A stretch of 8,712 nt of DNA, taken from positions 1 through 8,712 of the forward strand of contig BNWK01000053.1 in assembly GCA_025998775.1 (NCBI GenBank), in the 5' to 3' direction. Shown here one piece after another: positions 1 to 6,660 of the stretch. Below the pieces are notes generated by a model. The model did not search any database, had not been told where the DNA came from, and saw only the letters and a list, made by a program, of their open reading frames with translations. Position 1 is the stretch's first letter; every line of letters starts with the position of its first letter. A program made the position numbers and the translations under genes. Origin of the DNA: Alphaproteobacteria bacterium (GTDB lineage Bacteria > Pseudomonadota > Alphaproteobacteria > UBA3830).

Positions 1-290
1 TGATGATGAGGAGGAGGAGGAGGAGGAAGAGGAGGAGGAGGAGGGAGAAGCAGAGGAAGAGGAGATAAAAGAAGGAGGTGAAAGAGATGAAGAGGAGGAG
101 GATACAGAGGGGGAAGAAGAAGAGGGAGAGAGATGATACCCACTGGGAAGATTTTTTTTCCAGAAGGCTTTCTTCCCTGAAGAAGACAGAGAAGAAGACG
201 CGGAGGAGGGAGAAGCAGAGGTGGAGGAAGAAGAAGAGGAAGAGACAGACACAATAGAGGAAGAGGAAGAGCTTGGCAAAATGACAGAGG
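1..290. repeat. Purine-rich GAG/GAA microsatellite tract
   Basis: The plus strand is almost all A and G, built from GAG, GAA and GGA triplets, with a short break near 134-180 that includes an 8-T run. A 20-base string, GGAGGAGGGAGAAGCAGAGG, occurs at about 36-55 and again at about 202-221, so part of the tract looks duplicated with a period near 166 bases. Because TTA, CTA and TCA are absent, the minus strand is open through the tract in some frames, giving Leu/Pro-rich translations. One plus frame gives a poly-Glu peptide from the window edge to a stop near 134. Neither translation is evidence of coding. This kind of repeat is typical of eukaryotic, mostly animal, non-coding DNA. Confidence 0.85.
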
Positions 291-385
291 ATAATGATGG
301 CGACAAAGGAAAGGAGGACAGAAAATCCGCTGCTTCACGAGGACAGGGAATTGCCAGACGCACAACAAGATGAACACAGCTTTAC

Positions 386-851
386 TAAGCTTGTGTGGAG
401 CCCCTTTCGTGTGACCCAAGAGGTGTTCAGGGCGGTATATGTATCCAGGATATGTACCAAATGCACCATTACCACAAACGTGACAAATAGAGCAGAAGAG
501 GCACCACACTCCAAAGGGATCAACCACATAGAAGGGCACGTCGATGTCGTCGTCTAAAACACCTGCTTGCTGCACAAGTTTGCGCATGTAGACGTACCAG
601 GGGAAAGGGAGAATGGGGAAACCGGTGTGTGTGGGGGGATAATGCCAATTGTGTATATTTAAGACTGCATCATGAAGAACTTGGTTGTGTGAGTTATAAC
701 TGTCCATCAATGCATGCGCTGGCATATTGAGATATTCATGACGTGAATTATTACCAGAAGAAGTTTGTTTCACTGACGTATTGTCTTCAGAATCTGCATC
801 ACTCATGCTTTCTTCGTTGTTGTTATTTTTTTTCAAGTTTTCTTTTTCCAT
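386..851 (-). CDS. Possible host exon with a four-cysteine cluster (unrecognised protein)
   Basis: The minus strand is open from an ATG at 851 to the left window edge. The part outside the purine repeat spans about 190 codons without a stop, which is unlikely by chance in AT-rich DNA. It begins MEKENLKKNNNNEES, with a second ATG at 806 (MSDADSEDNTS). The Ser/Asp/Asn-rich start gives way to a sequence rich in Trp, Tyr, His and Pro (for example NIHNWHYPPTHTGFP and PFPWYVYMRK). Next come an acidic DDDIDVPFYVVDP stretch and the cluster WCLFCSICHVCGNG, which is C-X2-C-X2-C-X2-C and suggests metal binding. The end at 386 is a guess: AAGCTTA followed by GTAAAG resembles a splice donor, and downstream codons drift into the repeat. 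I do not recognise the family. It could be a gene exon, a retrogene or part of an older mobile element. The true 3' end is unknown. Confidence 0.42.
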
Positions 852-2159
852 ATTAACCTTTCAAAAAATGGAATTCATAATGCATACATTGAAATAAAAC
901 CTTTTAGTTTATGAGCTGTAGTTCAGCAAATGATAAAAATTGAATCTTTCCTTTTTTCTTTAACCAATGAATAAACTTAAAATGATTTGTAAATATAACT
1001 TGGCAAAAATAATAATTAAAACCTTTGATGATTTGGAATAGAAAAAGTGCTGTAATCAACTATTAACAAAAAAAAAGGAATAAAAAGGAAGAACAATATG
1101 AATATAAACCTGTTTTGCAGAGGAAGACAATAGCATTCAATTTCCATTTCATGTGTTGATAACATCAGTGTGAAAAATTCAATTATTCATCAAGTCAACA
1201 ACTAATGAAGTTTGCAATTACTGTGGTATAAAATTCAGAAGTTGAAACCAAGTTTGGATGTTTTGTTTGTGTTTGTATAGATTGTGATTCAAGTTCAAAT
1301 TCCTTTTCAAACAAGATAAATCTTTAAAACACGTAGTTTTTTTCCCTAATTCTAAATATGCATGTGTCTTTCCCAAAATCAGTGCTTTCAAATCTAAAAA
1401 AAAACTCAACGCTAATATTAAGAAAAAAAAACTAGCAGTCCCTACCCTTAGTTAGGTTCCTTAGTAATCGTCCAGCTGACCTTATATCGGAGAACAGCCC
1501 ATGCATTTTACATGGTGCTAGAGGGCCAGAAACACCTCAAAATGACCACAAAGTTAGAGGCATCACATAGTAGCATGGGGACTAAGCCTCAAAGTGAAGC
1601 CGAAAAATCGGTCTCTACTATAACATCTGGCAAAAATTTTTCCTGTACAAAAAGTGTACGTTGGCACAGCAGCCTGTTTCTGTTCTTCCCAATGTTTACC
1701 CATTTCCCTCCACTCATATGACACTCCCGAGTAGTTTCCCACTCGAATTTAAAAAAAAAAATGAAGTGCTCAAAAAACTGCAGCAAAAACAAGAAATAAT
1801 AAGGTGTCGGGAAGTGCATACATAAAAAAAAATAATTTCACCACGAAATGTTCTGTGATGGGCATGTGGTTGGAGGGCATTTCAACAACTTTTGTCATCA
1901 CTTGTAATTAAGCAGCACTGTAGTCCTCTGAAGGTAAAAAAAAAACTGCAAAGCAAAAAAACAAAATAAACCAACACAATCCCCATGGAATGACTTTCAA
2001 ACAATTACTAAACATCTGGAAAGTCAGTTTGGGCCATCAAAAAGATTCCAACCTGCATAACCACCACCATCTAAATCAACAACATTAAAAACAACAGAAA
2101 AAGACCAAACAAAACTTCTGACAGGTTGCGTGCCACGCCTATTTTCTATGAGATTCAAA
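852..2159. other. AT-rich non-coding stretch between host flank and viral block
   Basis: I see no convincing gene here. Frames of 60-76 codons exist on both strands (about 1218-1409, 1512-1721 and 1589-1819), but their translations are low-complexity or Phe/Lys-rich and have no upstream context like the viral genes. The stretch holds many homopolymer runs, for example A runs near 1067, 1398, 1750, 1824 and 1937. A less AT-rich block at about 1430-1745 could be the body of an old dispersed repeat. Its left side reads on the minus strand as GGGTAGGGACTGCTAG followed by nine T, which resembles an RNA polymerase III terminator. I found no clear internal promoter boxes, so I do not call it a SINE. 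No terminal inverted repeat could be matched, because the other end of the element lies outside the window. Confidence 0.6.
2128..2138. repeat. GC-rich inverted repeat just upstream of the first viral gene
   Basis: GCGTGCCACGC is a 5-bp inverted repeat (GCGTG/CACGC) around a single C. It stands out from the A-rich surroundings and lies 22 bases before the ATG chosen for the first fibre gene. It may mark the region where host-like sequence changes to the viral gene block, or it may be chance. Confidence 0.3.
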
Positions 2160-4163
2160 ATGGCATATCAACATTCATCATCCACTTATTTATCTTTAAG
2201 GCAAGATGTTCTAAAATTCAAAGATGAAACCGAGTATAAGATTAAACAACTGTTGTATCAGATTATGGGTCTAAACGAAAAACCTGACGGAAATTTTGAT
2301 GGAAGTGTCCCTAACGATTTAAATGCCTTTAATAATTTAACTGTGGGAAATAATAGTACAGTTCTAGGTGATTTAATTGTGGGAGAAGCTTTTGGAGAAA
2401 ATAAGATATATATAAACGGTGAAGAATTTAATGGTGGACCTGGAACTACCTTTAATGGAGTTTTACCAAATAACGATCTAGTTGTCGGAACTGAAACGAA
2501 CAAACATAATGCAACTATTTACGGAGATTTAGAAGTGAAAGGTGATGCTGAGATTATCAGTAATTTAACCACTAATGATGTTATAGTAAAAGGCTCAATA
2601 AAATCTTATAACAAAATATCTTATAGTTCAATAAGTCCAACAGATTCACTTGCTTCTCCGGCTGTATCTTTCACGCTGAACATGATGTCAAATAGGTCTG
2701 GAACGATCAAGAATATTAGATTCAAAACAGGAAACTCAACTAATGCTGCTTGTGAGGTTTTGGTCTTTACAGCATATCTGAATAATGAAATTAAAGTAAA
2801 GCAAGTAAGCACTTTTCAAGTTCCACAAAACAGTTTAAATACAGTAAGTCCTATTGATTTCACAATTGGGATTAATGAGACTGTGGGTATTATTTCATCT
2901 GATGCTGAGCTTGTAGCTGTGGATGAAAGTAGTATTTCCGTTCTTAGAGTTTCTGCAGTTGCAAATTATGCTGATATTATTGTTGATGCTGAACTTCCAT
3001 ACATATTAGACGAAAATGCAAAGCCTGTTTGGCTTGAGTACGATATTGAAGGTGGAATTGATTTAGACGACGATCTGAACGGAGACCTTAAACTAAATGG
3101 TGATTTAGTTGTTGGATCGATCTTTGAAGGTCATTCAAATAGTGCTACAATCTATGGAAATTTGAATGTTGGAAACAGTAATCATGGTGGTAGTAAAATC
3201 TTTTTAAACGGAACTGAACTTAACAATTTTAACGGTCAGCTACCAAATTATGATTTAACTGTTGGTTCTTCAACACTGGATCGTATTGCCAGAATTTATG
3301 GAAATTTAAAAGTGAATAGTATTAACATGAATGGTATTTTGAATAATAGTAAAAGATTCTCTAACGGTACAAATAGTGGGACGGATTTAACTACTGCAGC
3401 AATATCATTCACACCATCATTGTATTCATCAAAAGCTGGACTCGTTAAAAATATTAAATTCAGAACTGGAAGTTCATCAGGTGGAAACTGTGAGATTTTA
3501 GTGTTTTCCTTTAGTGTTAGCGGTTCTGCAGAAATTACTGTTAATCAAGTACGCGTTCTGAGCGGTAAACCAAATAGTACCACTGTAATAGGAAATCCTA
3601 ATCTGCAAATTGAAGTAGGAAACTATCTAGCCATATATTCCACCAACGCTGAACTCGTAGCTGTTAACGACATAACTGGTTTAAAATATTTGATACCAGC
3701 TGGTCATTCTGATATCACTCCTGGTGCTACACTTCCTTATGTAGAAGATGAGAACGTAATTCCTGTTTTTCTTGAATACGACCTCGAATCAGAAGTTGTC
3801 GTTAATGGAGGTGCTAAAGTAGGTGGAGATTTATTTGTTTCTAGAAACTTAGCAGCTGCGAATATGGTACAATTTTCAGACATATCAACACCTACTGATT
3901 TAAACACAGAAATAAGAACAGGTAAGACTTTTAACGGAAAACGTGTTTACCATAGACTATTGAGGAACACAATTGGTTCAGGTGAATCACCAGCACCAAA
4001 ACAAAGCAACGGTAATGCTATGGAGTGCTTCCGATATCAAAGTCATAAATGTCTCTGGATGGTGTCAAATGGGAGATGGTTTAAATCCTCTAGTATTTCC
4101 AATCACATCCTTTATGCCACAAGATATAACAATGCCAGACACATCAACAGAATCAGCATTTAA
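2160..4163 (+). CDS. Fibre-like attachment protein 1, head domain lost by frameshift
   Basis: This encodes a probable trimeric attachment fibre of a virus particle. I chose the ATG at 2160 because it sits in TTCAAAATG, like two other starts in the block. The frame is open upstream to about 2130 with another ATG at 2148. Residues 1-40 are helical and charged (around KFKDETEYKIKQLLYQI), a likely base or trimer-forming segment. Residues about 50-155 and 300-400 are shaft-like, with Asn-Gly turns between short hydrophobic strands (LNGDLVVGS, ATIYGNLNVG). Residues about 159-297 and 402-544 are two copies of one beta-rich module; both carry IKNIRFKTG or IKNIKFRTG, CEVLVF or CEILVF, NAELVAV or DAELVAV, and a final EYD. 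A head domain starts near 570 (TGKTFNGKRVY). After codon 618, near base 4014, the frame runs into about 50 unrelated residues and stops. The rest of the head is encoded one frame over, to 4287. There are no introns or signal peptide. The role is inferred from architecture, not from a search. Confidence 0.75.
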   Translation: MAYQHSSSTYLSLRQDVLKFKDETEYKIKQLLYQIMGLNEKPDGNFDGSVPNDLNAFNNLTVGNNSTVLGDLIVGEAFGENKIYINGEEFNGGPGTTFNGVLPNNDLVVGTETNKHNATIYGDLEVKGDAEIISNLTTNDVIVKGSIKSYNKISYSSISPTDSLASPAVSFTLNMMSNRSGTIKNIRFKTGNSTNAACEVLVFTAYLNNEIKVKQVSTFQVPQNSLNTVSPIDFTIGINETVGIISSDAELVAVDESSISVLRVSAVANYADIIVDAELPYILDENAKPVWLEYDIEGGIDLDDDLNGDLKLNGDLVVGSIFEGHSNSATIYGNLNVGNSNHGGSKIFLNGTELNNFNGQLPNYDLTVGSSTLDRIARIYGNLKVNSINMNGILNNSKRFSNGTNSGTDLTTAAISFTPSLYSSKAGLVKNIKFRTGSSSGGNCEILVFSFSVSGSAEITVNQVRVLSGKPNSTTVIGNPNLQIEVGNYLAIYSTNAELVAVNDITGLKYLIPAGHSDITPGATLPYVEDENVIPVFLEYDLESEVVVNGGAKVGGDLFVSRNLAAANMVQFSDISTPTDLNTEIRTGKTFNGKRVYHRLLRNTIGSGESPAPKQSNGNAMECFRYQSHKCLWMVSNGRWFKSSSISNHILYATRYNNARHINRISI

Positions 4164-4287
4164 ATTTTACGCTTGTGTCTATCAGACCTCAAATGCAGTA
4201 CTGTTTGAATCTTTGTCGCAAGAATCAAGAAATGGAATTAATAGTGATTATGCTATAAATATTGAATATACTAAAAATTACGATTGA
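4015..4287 (+). pseudogene. Displaced C-terminal head of fibre protein 1
   Basis: This 90-codon segment lies in the +1 frame relative to the gene it overlaps. It reads MLWSASDIKVINVSGWCQ at its start and DYAINIEYTKNYD at its end, then stops. A Gly-rich turn after a valine/isoleucine strand, a Leu-Pro or Phe-Pro core and a terminal I-E-Y-T-K are typical of receptor-binding head domains on phage-type tail fibres, where a conserved 'GK.IYR' segment lies upstream. That upstream segment (TGKTFNGKRVYHRLLRN) is present in the other frame just before base 4014. Removing one A at 4014-4015 joins them as ...SNG-MLWS... and restores a 708-residue protein. The segment has no ATG start with the promoter-like context, so it is best read as the broken 3' end and not a separate gene. 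A single-base sequencing or assembly error is the main alternative. Confidence 0.75.
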
Positions 4288-4301
4288 ATAGTTGAACACT
4301 A

Positions 4302-4322
4302 AAAGTTTTTTATTAATCAAAA
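4302..4322 (+). promoter_or_regulatory. Candidate promoter motif before fibre-like protein 2
   Basis: AAAGTTTTTTATTAATCAAAA abuts the ATG at 4323. Its first 13 bases are identical to the sequence before the membrane-protein gene on the opposite strand (7556-7577 read in reverse), and both end in TCAAA next to ATG. The match is partly a T run, so chance similarity cannot be excluded, but the same spacing to the ATG in two unrelated genes supports a shared promoter or mRNA leader. Confidence 0.45.
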
Positions 4323-4916
4323 ATGACAGAGTATGGGGTTCACATTAAAATTGAGACTTTGATATTTAATCTAAAGTATGAATTGGAAGAGTTGAAAGAA
4401 CCTGTAAAAAATCTTGAATCGAATAATGGAAACGGTAATGGAAACAGTAATGGTGATAATAATGACAACGATTGTGAAGACTGTGTTAAGATTGACATTC
4501 CAGACGAACCTGAAGGAGAAGGAGAAGAAGTAGCTACTAATGAAATATATTTTGGTGAACAGACTTTTATCAAAACTTGGACAGGTTCAGATTTCCCAGA
4601 AGAGCATAAAATAGAGAATTTCTTTCCTGTCAACTCGACATTAATTTCATATGGAGGATTCGTAAAGACTCAAAGGGAAGGAGTAACTATGGTTGCACCT
4701 CTTCCTGCAGCTGAATTAGATATGGCTCAAGTTGGATTAGATTTAATTTTTGCTGTTCCTCCTTCTGAAGAAAGTTTTCCAATTGTGATGAAAGTTTGGT
4801 TTAAATACACAAAGTCGAATTCTCCACGAGAAACGAACGCACCAACAGTATCGACATTTCCTCCACCAATATCACCAGCACCACCAGTCATTTCTGAAGA
4901 TAACGAAAGTCCATGA
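4323..4916 (+). CDS. Fibre-like attachment protein 2, short linker plus head domain
   Basis: This 197-residue protein looks like a receptor-binding head on a flexible stalk. Residues 1-33 form a charged amphipathic helix (LIFNLKYELEELKEPVKNLE), comparable in place and character to the N-termini of its two neighbours. Residues 34-50 are an Asn/Gly linker (NNGNGNGNSNGDNNDND), followed by a CEDC pair at 51-54 and an acidic segment with EPEGEGEE. Residues about 72-164 are a beta-rich domain with STLISYGGFV, a Gly then VAPLPAAE, and a closing VWFKYTK. This layout matches the displaced head of fibre protein 1, which has a valine strand, SGWCQ, a Pro-containing core and a final IEYTK. Residues 168-197 are a Pro/Thr/Ser-rich tail. 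There is no beta-repeat shaft, so it is a short version of the fibre plan. It lies 35 bases after the previous stop. The match to the first head is by eye and weak outside these motifs. Confidence 0.65.
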   Translation: MTEYGVHIKIETLIFNLKYELEELKEPVKNLESNNGNGNGNSNGDNNDNDCEDCVKIDIPDEPEGEGEEVATNEIYFGEQTFIKTWTGSDFPEEHKIENFFPVNSTLISYGGFVKTQREGVTMVAPLPAAELDMAQVGLDLIFAVPPSEESFPIVMKVWFKYTKSNSPRETNAPTVSTFPPPISPAPPVISEDNESP

Positions 4917-4921
4917 ATAAA
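4916..4921 (+). terminator. Polyadenylation signal overlapping the stop of fibre-like protein 2
   Basis: AATAAA begins on the last base of the TGA stop codon (TGAATAAA). It is the canonical eukaryotic polyadenylation hexamer, and compact eukaryotic viruses often place it at the stop. In AT-rich DNA the hexamer can occur by chance. Confidence 0.45.
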
Positions 4922-4955
4922 ACTCTTTATAAATTTTATTTTTACACTACTAAAA

Positions 4956-6284
4956 ATGTCTTCGTACACCTATTTATCAACAGCAACAGAATTGCATAAT
5001 CTAAAACTTGCATTACTAAGACAAGCTGAAGGAAATGATTCTCAAATGCTCGAATATCTCGATAGAAAAATAGATTCAGAGACTGAAAGGATTGAAAGAG
5101 ATGTTAATACCAAGATATCCACATCTACTGTAAGTTCATTAAATAACATTGTTGGGAATGTTAATCTCGTCTCAGAAGGTATAATTGATTTAACCAAAAA
5201 TGATAGTCAAAGGAGAATAACAATAACGTCAACGATTGATCCAGTACAAAAATTAAACGGTATGAAAGGATTAGCTGATATTGATGTGAATGAACCGCTA
5301 ACGCTATCAGAGATTCCAGCCAACAACAAGATCTTAATAGGTCTAGGAAATATAACAAAAGTGGATTCCTTAAATGATTACACAGGAGCTGTCAGTATAT
5401 CTTCAACAGATAATTCTGTAAGTATCAATAAAACTATTTATTCAAATAAACAATATATTAACCTTTCTGTTGACAATGTTGAACTAATTTCACACAGTAA
5501 AGGAACTGCCACTCAAACCATTAATGGAAGCGAAACTGTAAGCACTAATTTAACAGTTAATGGAGATACTACCATGAACGGAGACGCCACTGTGAATGGT
5601 TCATTAGTGGTTGAAAATATCTCAACTTCTGCAACACCAAAACTGACTATAGGAACGGGAACAGCAGCGTTGGCAGGAGAGGTTAGAATTAATAGTTCCC
5701 TAAACTGTGAGGAAGTAAGTACAAATTTTCAGTCGTATCACAAGTCATCATCAAACAGTTTTTACTATCAAATGGAAGATAGAAATAGTGGAGCAATTGA
5801 CAACCAGATTACGATTGACACTAGTAGAACGTTCTTGAACAATCGAAGTTTGATACAAATCGGAGACGCTCATTTTCCAGAAGACGAGCTTCCAAACGTA
5901 CAAATAAACAGGAAAGAATTAACGATATGGGGTGATTCTACTGTGAATGGTAGTGAAACCATTACTGGAGATTTAATTGTAAACAAAATACAAACAGAAT
6001 CGCAGCCACAACTGACAATAGGAACAGGAAATGAGGCTGCAGCAGGAGAAGTTTTGATTAATGGAAATTTGACTGTGGAAAATGATACACTAATAAACGG
6101 AGAATTAACTGTGGAAAACAATGTACAAATGAACGGGGAGTTAAGAGTTGGTGGTGTTTGTAATTTCCAAAATGGAATAACTATTGGTAGTGGAAATTTA
6201 ACTATTGGTAGTGGTGATTTAACAATAGGATCGACAACAATAACGGACTCTCAATTACAAGCATTATTGGCAATGATTCCTTAG
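4956..6284 (+). CDS. Fibre-like protein 3 with three classes of beta repeats
   Basis: This 442-residue intronless gene encodes a long, probably trimeric fibre. The ATG follows an AT-rich leader containing TTTATAAATTTTATTTTT. Residues 1-56 are helical and highly charged (LEYLDRKIDSETERIERDV), a likely coiled-coil base. Residues about 59-172 hold three repeats of about 38 residues starting near 59, 97 and 136 (VSSLNNIVGNVNL, VQKLNGMKGLADI, VDSLNDYTGAVSI). These resemble the 'V.SLNG.TG.V.I' unit common in phage tail fibres. From about 190 the shaft is made of Asn-Gly turn repeats (TVNGDTTMNGDATVNGSLVV). A larger unit appears twice: NGSETV/NGSETI at 190 and 331, and LTIGTG...AGEV at about 230 and 353. 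The end is a 7-residue repeat (ITIGSGN, LTIGSGD, LTIGSTT) and a short helix DSQLQALLAMI. It has no Tyr-Thr-Lys head like its neighbours. A structural role is inferred from repeat architecture. Confidence 0.75.
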   Translation: MSSYTYLSTATELHNLKLALLRQAEGNDSQMLEYLDRKIDSETERIERDVNTKISTSTVSSLNNIVGNVNLVSEGIIDLTKNDSQRRITITSTIDPVQKLNGMKGLADIDVNEPLTLSEIPANNKILIGLGNITKVDSLNDYTGAVSISSTDNSVSINKTIYSNKQYINLSVDNVELISHSKGTATQTINGSETVSTNLTVNGDTTMNGDATVNGSLVVENISTSATPKLTIGTGTAALAGEVRINSSLNCEEVSTNFQSYHKSSSNSFYYQMEDRNSGAIDNQITIDTSRTFLNNRSLIQIGDAHFPEDELPNVQINRKELTIWGDSTVNGSETITGDLIVNKIQTESQPQLTIGTGNEAAAGEVLINGNLTVENDTLINGELTVENNVQMNGELRVGGVCNFQNGITIGSGNLTIGSGDLTIGSTTITDSQLQALLAMIP

Positions 6285-6292
6285 AGTGCAAA

Positions 6293-6298
6293 AATAAA
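6293..6298 (+). terminator. Polyadenylation signal in the convergent gap
   Basis: AATAAA lies 9 bases after the stop of fibre-like protein 3, inside the 23-bp gap before the oppositely directed gene. It is a likely 3' end signal for the plus-strand transcript. Confidence 0.45.
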
Positions 6299-6307
6299 TC
6301 GACAAAT

Positions 6308-6622
6308 CTAATCAGTTTTGTTGTCCTCTTCAATTAAATCCTCGACTACATTTTCGATTACATTTTCCATTACATCTTCGTAAATTTCTTCTGTAGGTTT
6401 TGGGTTTATTTTTATTCTTAATTCATTAAGAATATTTTTTAAGTACTCAGTATCTTCAATCACATTTTTTGATAACAAGATAACAATCTGTCGTTGTATA
6501 TTTGAAACATTCTCTCTGTATTCTCTATGCTTCTGTTTATACTTCTCCTCATGTTGACGTATTTGTTTCTTCTGAACATCGAGTGCTTCCTCCTTTGTTG
6601 CGTACTTTAGTTTTCTACCCAT
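6308..6622 (-). CDS. Small charged protein with basic N-terminus and acidic C-terminus
   Basis: This is a 104-residue protein starting at the ATG at 6622 (MGRKLKYATKEEA); a longer reading to 6637 would need a TTG start. Residues 1-40 are strongly basic and helical (DVQKKQIRQHEEKYKQKHREY). A GRK-led opening followed by 'KY.T.EEA' resembles short DNA-binding segments seen in large DNA virus proteins, but I cannot assign a family. Residues 41-70 are a hydrophobic helix (QRQIVILLSK... LKNILNELRIKI), possibly for dimerisation. Residues 78-104 are acidic (YEDVMENVIENVVEDLIEED). It is the last gene of the minus-strand set and ends tail to tail with fibre-like protein 3. Its start lies 38 bases after the HNH gene's stop. 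The polarised charge suggests a nucleic-acid-binding or regulatory protein; this is inference only. Confidence 0.6.
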   Translation of the reverse strand: MGRKLKYATKEEALDVQKKQIRQHEEKYKQKHREYRENVSNIQRQIVILLSKNVIEDTEYLKNILNELRIKINPKPTEEIYEDVMENVIENVVEDLIEEDNKTD

Positions 6623-6660
6623 CGTCTTTTTACACAAATAAAAAAATAAGTTTTTAGTTT

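Noticed and set aside
2..136. Poly-Glu plus-strand frame from the window edge
   Set aside because: It is the direct translation of a GAG/GAA microsatellite; a Glu-rich exon is possible but nothing else supports it.
294..557. 87-codon plus-strand frame in the left flank
   Set aside because: It lies opposite the better-looking minus-strand frame and its translation is a mixed, unremarkable sequence; most likely a shadow.
1218..1409. 63-codon minus-strand frame
   Set aside because: Leu/Lys/Asn-rich translation with no context signals, in a stretch of homopolymer runs.
1425..1745. Possible SINE on the minus strand ending in a T run
   Set aside because: The T run after CTAG fits a polymerase III terminator, but no convincing A and B boxes or target duplication were seen.
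1512..1819. Overlapping frames on both strands (69 and 76 codons)
   Set aside because: Low-complexity ends, mutual overlap and no promoter-like leader; treated as chance.
3973..4014. Separate gene starting at 3973
   Set aside because: It would need a TTG start, and its first residues (VQVNHQHQNKA) look like an out-of-frame reading of the fibre 1 head; a frameshift explains it better.
4340..4969. Minus-strand frames of 97 and 80 codons opposite fibre-like protein 2
   Set aside because: Ser/Pro/Phe-rich mirror images of the Asn/Gly and acidic segments of the plus-strand gene.
2160..6284. Bacterial prophage origin for the fibre genes
   Set aside because: No Shine-Dalgarno sites, AATAAA signals at gene ends, a eukaryotic-type flank and an rve integrase all argue against a phage genome, although the repeats are phage-like.
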